Assembly (NCBI GenBank): GCA_023431385.1
Contig: JAEYWA010000164.1
Span: forward strand, 1 to 7,445
Reading direction: 5' to 3'
DNA length: 7,445 nt
DNA from: Bacillota bacterium
GTDB taxonomy: Bacteria > Bacillota > Clostridia > Acetivibrionales > DSM-1351
The notes beneath the pieces were generated by a model, which worked only from the letters and a program-made list of their open reading frames with translations, did no database searches and was not told the DNA's origin. This document shows, one piece after another, positions 4,596 to 7,445 of the stretch; position 1 is the first letter of the stretch; the number at the start of each line of letters is the position of its first letter. The translations under genes were made by a program, and so were the position numbers.

Positions 4596-7217
4596 CTAGT
4601 TTGTTTTAACATTCTTTGTTGCACCAGTGGCACCAGGATACCAACCATCTGCAGCAGTTAAGATATCTGTTTCTTTTTCATCATTGGTATTTCCAAAACC
4701 TTGCAGACCCTTTATTTCAGACAAATCCTTGTCAGCCAGTTTTAGGATTATTATAGTTTGACAAGTATTTCCATTATAAATATGACTATAAGAATATTCT
4801 CCTGGATTAAGGTCATTGTCGACTTTTACAACATTAGCATACGTACCTGTAAGGCTAACTGAATAAGTACCAGCTTGGGAGGAAGCATATTTTAATTTGT
4901 TAGTAGCTATTTCCTCAGTTAAGATACCTTCTACCATTAAGGCTAATAACCCGTTATCTACTTTAAAATTAGCTTTAGATAAACCGAAAAAGTTTGCTTT
5001 AGCTGTTGCTGCATTTACTATTACTTGAACTCCAAATGTATCAACATATGTCTTTGTAGCGAGGGCAAGAGTAATATTTACCGCTTCCAGATTGTTGAAA
5101 TCTACACCGGTTACTCCAGCATATTTGTAATCCTTAAGGGTTGGAGCAGGATTACTCTCATCATCAGCGTATTCACCAATTTTTCTCAACGCAGCTAAAT
5201 AAGCGCCGTAATCTACCGGTTGGTCTCCAAGCTGACCTGTAATGATAATTTTCTGGTCAGCATATACACCTGAACCGTCATTTGCAGTAGCCCTGACTGT
5301 TATTGCCCCATTAGAGGTAGCTTGTACAAATCCGTCATCGCTAACAATTGCAATTGCACCTCCGCTTGTAATTGACCAAGTAACTGTCTTATCAGTTGCA
5401 TCATCTGGTTTTACTTCCGCAAACAATTGCACGGAACCCATATCTTCAGTAATTGTTATGGCACTACCAGTAACTGTTACTGCACCTCCAGATGTTATAT
5501 CACAAGTTATTTTTATGGATTTTACCAGCACTTTTTCTGAGTTGTCTCCACCTTGACCTGAAATGGTAATTTTCTTTGTAGCTGAAACGTTTGAGCCGTC
5601 TTTTGCTGTGGCCATGACTGTTACTTCTCCATTGGCTTTAGCTGTTACTAATCCTGCTTCGCTAATAGTTGCAAGACCCTCACCTTTGTCTATTGACCAC
5701 TTAACTGCCTTATTAGTTGCTTTGGCTGGTAGTACTTCTGCTGATAATTGGAGTGTACCCTTAGCTTTAGTAATTGTTAAATCTCCAACTGGCGTTATAC
5801 TAATAGATTCTACCAGCACTTTATCGGTACCTGGGTTGTTACCATTATTTCCGCCTCCGGATGGTGAACCGCCACCACCACCTGGGCTGCTACCACCTGA
5901 TGATGGACTACTGCTTCCACCGGGAACTGTGTAAGAACCTCCAGCAGGAACATTTGTTGTTCCTGCAATTACTCCGGTAGTTCCGGGTGCAGCCGAAACT
6001 ACAGTTCCAGCAGTTGTTACTTTAACGTTGTTAGCTTTTGCGGTTACTGACCCAACCTTACCGGCACCATTGATATTTGCGCCGTCTTTGTTAACAACGA
6101 TACTATCAATTTTTGTTCCTGCATTAGCAGTAATGGTTACACTTTTAGCATTAACCTCTATGTTTTTTATTGTTGTACTTCCAGTAGCAACTAATGCTGC
6201 TTTTTCACCGTTGATTTTTACAGATTTAATTGTTGCATTTTTAGCATTTACTGTAATATCTGAAGTAAGTATAGTCAGATTTTCTACTGTTCCTTCAATT
6301 ATCACATCATCACTTCCATCGACTACAACCTCTCCGATGCTTGTGCCATCCTCTGTATAAACTCTTACTTTTCCATCAACACGTGCCACTATTATTTTTG
6401 ATACATTTGATTTTCCGACTATCTTAATAGAGCTTTCGCCACCGCCTCGTACTACTGTACGGCCTGTAACGGTTACACCGTCAAGTGTTACTTCACCATC
6501 TCCTACACCATCACCAATAATTAAGTCACCGTTAATTTTGATGTTTTTAAGAGTAACTCCTGGAACACTAATGATTACATTTCCATTAAGATTTTTTGTG
6601 TATGTTCCTGCGCTTCGTATGTAATTGCCTAAAACATTTTCCATTACTTTTGCAAACTCAGCTCTTGTAATGTTTTTCTTTGGATTTAACTTTCCAGCCG
6701 AACCTGTTATATAGCCAGCTGAAACCATAGCAGCCATTTCATATTTTGATTCCTGGCTTATGGTGTCTTTGTCAGAATACTTGTTCAATACACTGTCATC
6801 TGTGCTTTTCAGTTTTAAAAGCTTTGCCAGCGCTGTAAATACTTCTTCCCTGGTTACAATTTTGTTTGGATTCAGCTTATTTCCCTCTGGAGAAATTGTA
6901 CCCATTTGTACAGCTTTTCCCAATCCTTCATAGTACCATGCTTTTTCAGATACATCTGAATAATTACTCAATGAAGCTTTATTTACAGCCCCAAAAGCAT
7001 TATTCAAAATAATACCTAATTGTGCTCTAGTCAGATTACTTTTAGGCATGATTTTACCGTCATTCCCAGCTAACAGACCATTTTCAACGGCTTTCTCAAG
7101 CGCTGTTGTACTCCAGTCATTCGGCATGTCAGAGTATCCTGAAGCTGATACTACAGTTGGAAGTATTGAAAACATAACTGCCAACGCTAGTAATACTGCA
7201 AACACTTTTTTTGTCAT
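4596..7217 (-). CDS. Secreted S-layer-homology (SLH) surface protein with beta-helix-like region and two Ig-like (Big_2) domains
   Basis: This 873-residue protein starts with a signal peptide (KK, a hydrophobic core, probable cleavage after VSA at 23-25). Three SLH domains follow at about 28-76, 86-136 and 147-197, each opening with YSD and ending near an [LIV]TR motif. SLH triplets bind pyruvylated cell-wall polysaccharide and hold a protein on the surface without a covalent bond. Residues about 205-430 are Val/Ile/Thr/Asn/Gly-rich short strands (VTLKNIKINGDLIIGDGVGD, NATIKSVKINGE, TTIKNIEVNAKSVTITANAG) suggesting a parallel beta-helix. A Gly/Pro/Ser/Asn linker (431-464) leads to two Ig-like domains (about 466-555 and 564-662). 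The C-terminal 200 residues begin with a probably helical stretch (DYGAYLAALRKIGEYADD, NPAPTLKDYKYAGVTGV) and end in a part I do not recognise. No catalytic motif is visible; adhesion or scaffolding is inferred. The start has GGAGG seven bases upstream. Only two cysteines are present, C572 and C819. Confidence 0.93.
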   Translation of the reverse strand: MTKKVFAVLLALAVMFSILPTVVSASGYSDMPNDWSTTALEKAVENGLLAGNDGKIMPKSNLTRAQLGIILNNAFGAVNKASLSNYSDVSEKAWYYEGLGKAVQMGTISPEGNKLNPNKIVTREEVFTALAKLLKLKSTDDSVLNKYSDKDTISQESKYEMAAMVSAGYITGSAGKLNPKKNITRAEFAKVMENVLGNYIRSAGTYTKNLNGNVIISVPGVTLKNIKINGDLIIGDGVGDGEVTLDGVTVTGRTVVRGGGESSIKIVGKSNVSKIIVARVDGKVRVYTEDGTSIGEVVVDGSDDVIIEGTVENLTILTSDITVNAKNATIKSVKINGEKAALVATGSTTIKNIEVNAKSVTITANAGTKIDSIVVNKDGANINGAGKVGSVTAKANNVKVTTAGTVVSAAPGTTGVIAGTTNVPAGGSYTVPGGSSSPSSGGSSPGGGGGSPSGGGNNGNNPGTDKVLVESISITPVGDLTITKAKGTLQLSAEVLPAKATNKAVKWSIDKGEGLATISEAGLVTAKANGEVTVMATAKDGSNVSATKKITISGQGGDNSEKVLVKSIKITCDITSGGAVTVTGSAITITEDMGSVQLFAEVKPDDATDKTVTWSITSGGAIAIVSDDGFVQATSNGAITVRATANDGSGVYADQKIIITGQLGDQPVDYGAYLAALRKIGEYADDESNPAPTLKDYKYAGVTGVDFNNLEAVNITLALATKTYVDTFGVQVIVNAATAKANFFGLSKANFKVDNGLLALMVEGILTEEIATNKLKYASSQAGTYSVSLTGTYANVVKVDNDLNPGEYSYSHIYNGNTCQTIIILKLADKDLSEIKGLQGFGNTNDEKETDILTAADGWYPGATGATKNVKTN
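5232..5822 (-). repeat. Two diverged tandem Ig-like (Big_2) coding modules
   Basis: The two modules (coding DNA about 5553-5822 and 5232-5528) share an order of motifs: VLV(E/K)SI(S/K)IT, then LQLSAEV or VQLFAEV, then KAVKWSI or KTVTWSI, then LVTAKANGEVTVMATAKDGS or FVQATSNGAITVRATANDGS. The second carries about nine extra residues near its start (ITSGGAVTVTG), echoed later in the same module by ITSGGAIAIVS. At DNA level they are clearly diverged, so this is an old duplication or a shuffled module rather than a recent copy. Confidence 0.8.
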
Positions 7218-7259
7218 TACGATCCCTCCAATCGATTAATATATCTTACACAAAATAAC

Positions 7260-7288
7260 ATTTTAGCATATAATTTGCCACAATTCAA
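7260..7288 (-). promoter_or_regulatory. Promoter of the SLH surface-protein gene
   Basis: On the minus strand TTGAAT (7288-7283) and TAAAAT (7265-7260) are 17 bases apart, and TGC before the -10 box gives an extended -10. Transcription would start near 7253, about 36 bases before the ATG. Just upstream, ACATAT (7288-7293) and ATATGT (7300-7305) form a dyad with a six-base gap that touches the -35 box and could bind a regulator. Confidence 0.7.
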
Positions 7289-7360
7289 CATATTGTTCTA
7301 TATGTATTAATTAACCTCCTGTAGGATTACAATACATGTGTGACAATTTGAAAAAAAATA

Positions 7361-7435
7361 ATGCGGAAAGTGTATCCAAGGTGTATGTTTAAGTTACCAC
7401 ACAAAAATATACATTAGGAGGATATCTTCCCGCAT
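7361..7435 (+). promoter_or_regulatory. Inverted repeat that could hide the ribosome binding site and start codon of the right-edge gene
   Basis: ATGCGGAAAGTGTATCC (7361-7377) pairs with GGATATCTTCCCGCAT (7420-7435): six pairs, one mismatch, three pairs, a bulged T, one G-U and five pairs, about 15 pairs over a 42-base loop. The right arm includes the last GG of the AGGAGG (7416-7421) and the A and T of the ATG (7434). In RNA this would mask translation initiation if the transcript began upstream of 7361. Such leaders are known from insertion-sequence transposases, where they block expression from read-through transcripts. It could alternatively be an operator or an element end. Confidence 0.5.
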
Positions 7436-7445
7436 GAACAGCATA
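7434..7445 (+). CDS. Start of an unidentified gene (runs off the right edge)
   Basis: An AGGAGG at 7416-7421 is followed 12 bases later by ATG AAC AGC ATA (MNSI), after which the window ends. The ribosome binding site is perfect but its spacing is longer than usual, and no other start codon lies between. Four residues cannot identify a protein. It is the only gene on the plus strand and diverges from the SLH gene, with 216 bases between the two starts. The structured leader makes a transposase a reasonable guess, but nothing proves it. Confidence 0.45.

Noticed and set aside
5242..6360. Long plus-strand open frames opposite the SLH gene
   Set aside because: They are shadows of the minus-strand gene. 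Their composition mirrors its Val/Thr/Ala/Gly codons, they have no ribosome binding sites, and the minus-strand product has clear domains.
4457..7253. TTGTGTAAGAT near 4458 and its reverse complement near 7243, flanking the SLH gene like terminal repeats of a mobile element
   Set aside because: An 11-base match on opposite strands is expected several times by chance in 7.4 kb. The copies have no target duplication or recombinase gene between them.
7315..7320. AGGAGG on the minus strand upstream of the SLH promoter
   Set aside because: No start codon follows at a proper distance, and it lies upstream of the SLH transcription start. It is probably chance or a relic.

Overview
The window looks like chromosomal DNA of a low-GC, Gram-positive anaerobe of the class Clostridia. 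The evidence is AT-rich intergenic DNA, strong AGGAGG-type ribosome binding sites, the gdpP-rplI-dnaB gene order common in Firmicutes, a clostridial-type MazG-like small protein, and a large secreted S-layer-homology (SLH) protein carrying bacterial Ig-like modules. The genus is not proven. The style of the SLH/Ig protein recalls cellulolytic clostridia (Ruminiclostridium and relatives), but that is memory-based inference.

Layout, right to left, since nearly every gene lies on the minus strand. (1) At 7434-7445 a plus-strand gene starts and leaves the window after four codons. An inverted repeat surrounds its ribosome binding site and start codon. (2) At 4596-7217 lies an 873-residue secreted surface protein: signal peptide, three SLH domains, a beta-helix-like region, a Gly/Pro/Ser linker, two Ig-like (Big_2) domains and a C-terminal part I do not fully recognise. 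It has a good promoter at 7260-7288. (3) At 4314-4595 is a non-coding stretch that may hold a very small transcript, followed by a strong rho-independent terminator at 4278-4313. (4) At 3347-4189 is pheA (prephenate dehydratase), with its own promoter straight after the terminator. (5) At 3157-3218 is a promoter whose -10 box sits between the arms of a perfect 10-bp inverted repeat. It drives the run MazG-like protein, gdpP (c-di-AMP phosphodiesterase), rplI (ribosomal protein bL9) and dnaB (replicative helicase, only the first 35 codons present).

Functionally the left half is housekeeping: phenylalanine synthesis, possible nucleotide clean-up, c-di-AMP turnover, a ribosomal protein and replication. 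The right half is a cell-surface module, followed at the far edge by the start of an unidentified and possibly mobile gene.

I see no CRISPR array, tRNA, rRNA, toxin-antitoxin pair or defence system. The observations most worth a second look are the dyad around the MazG-like promoter, the possible small transcription unit between the SLH gene and pheA, the structured leader at the right edge, and the unidentified C-terminal part of the SLH protein.
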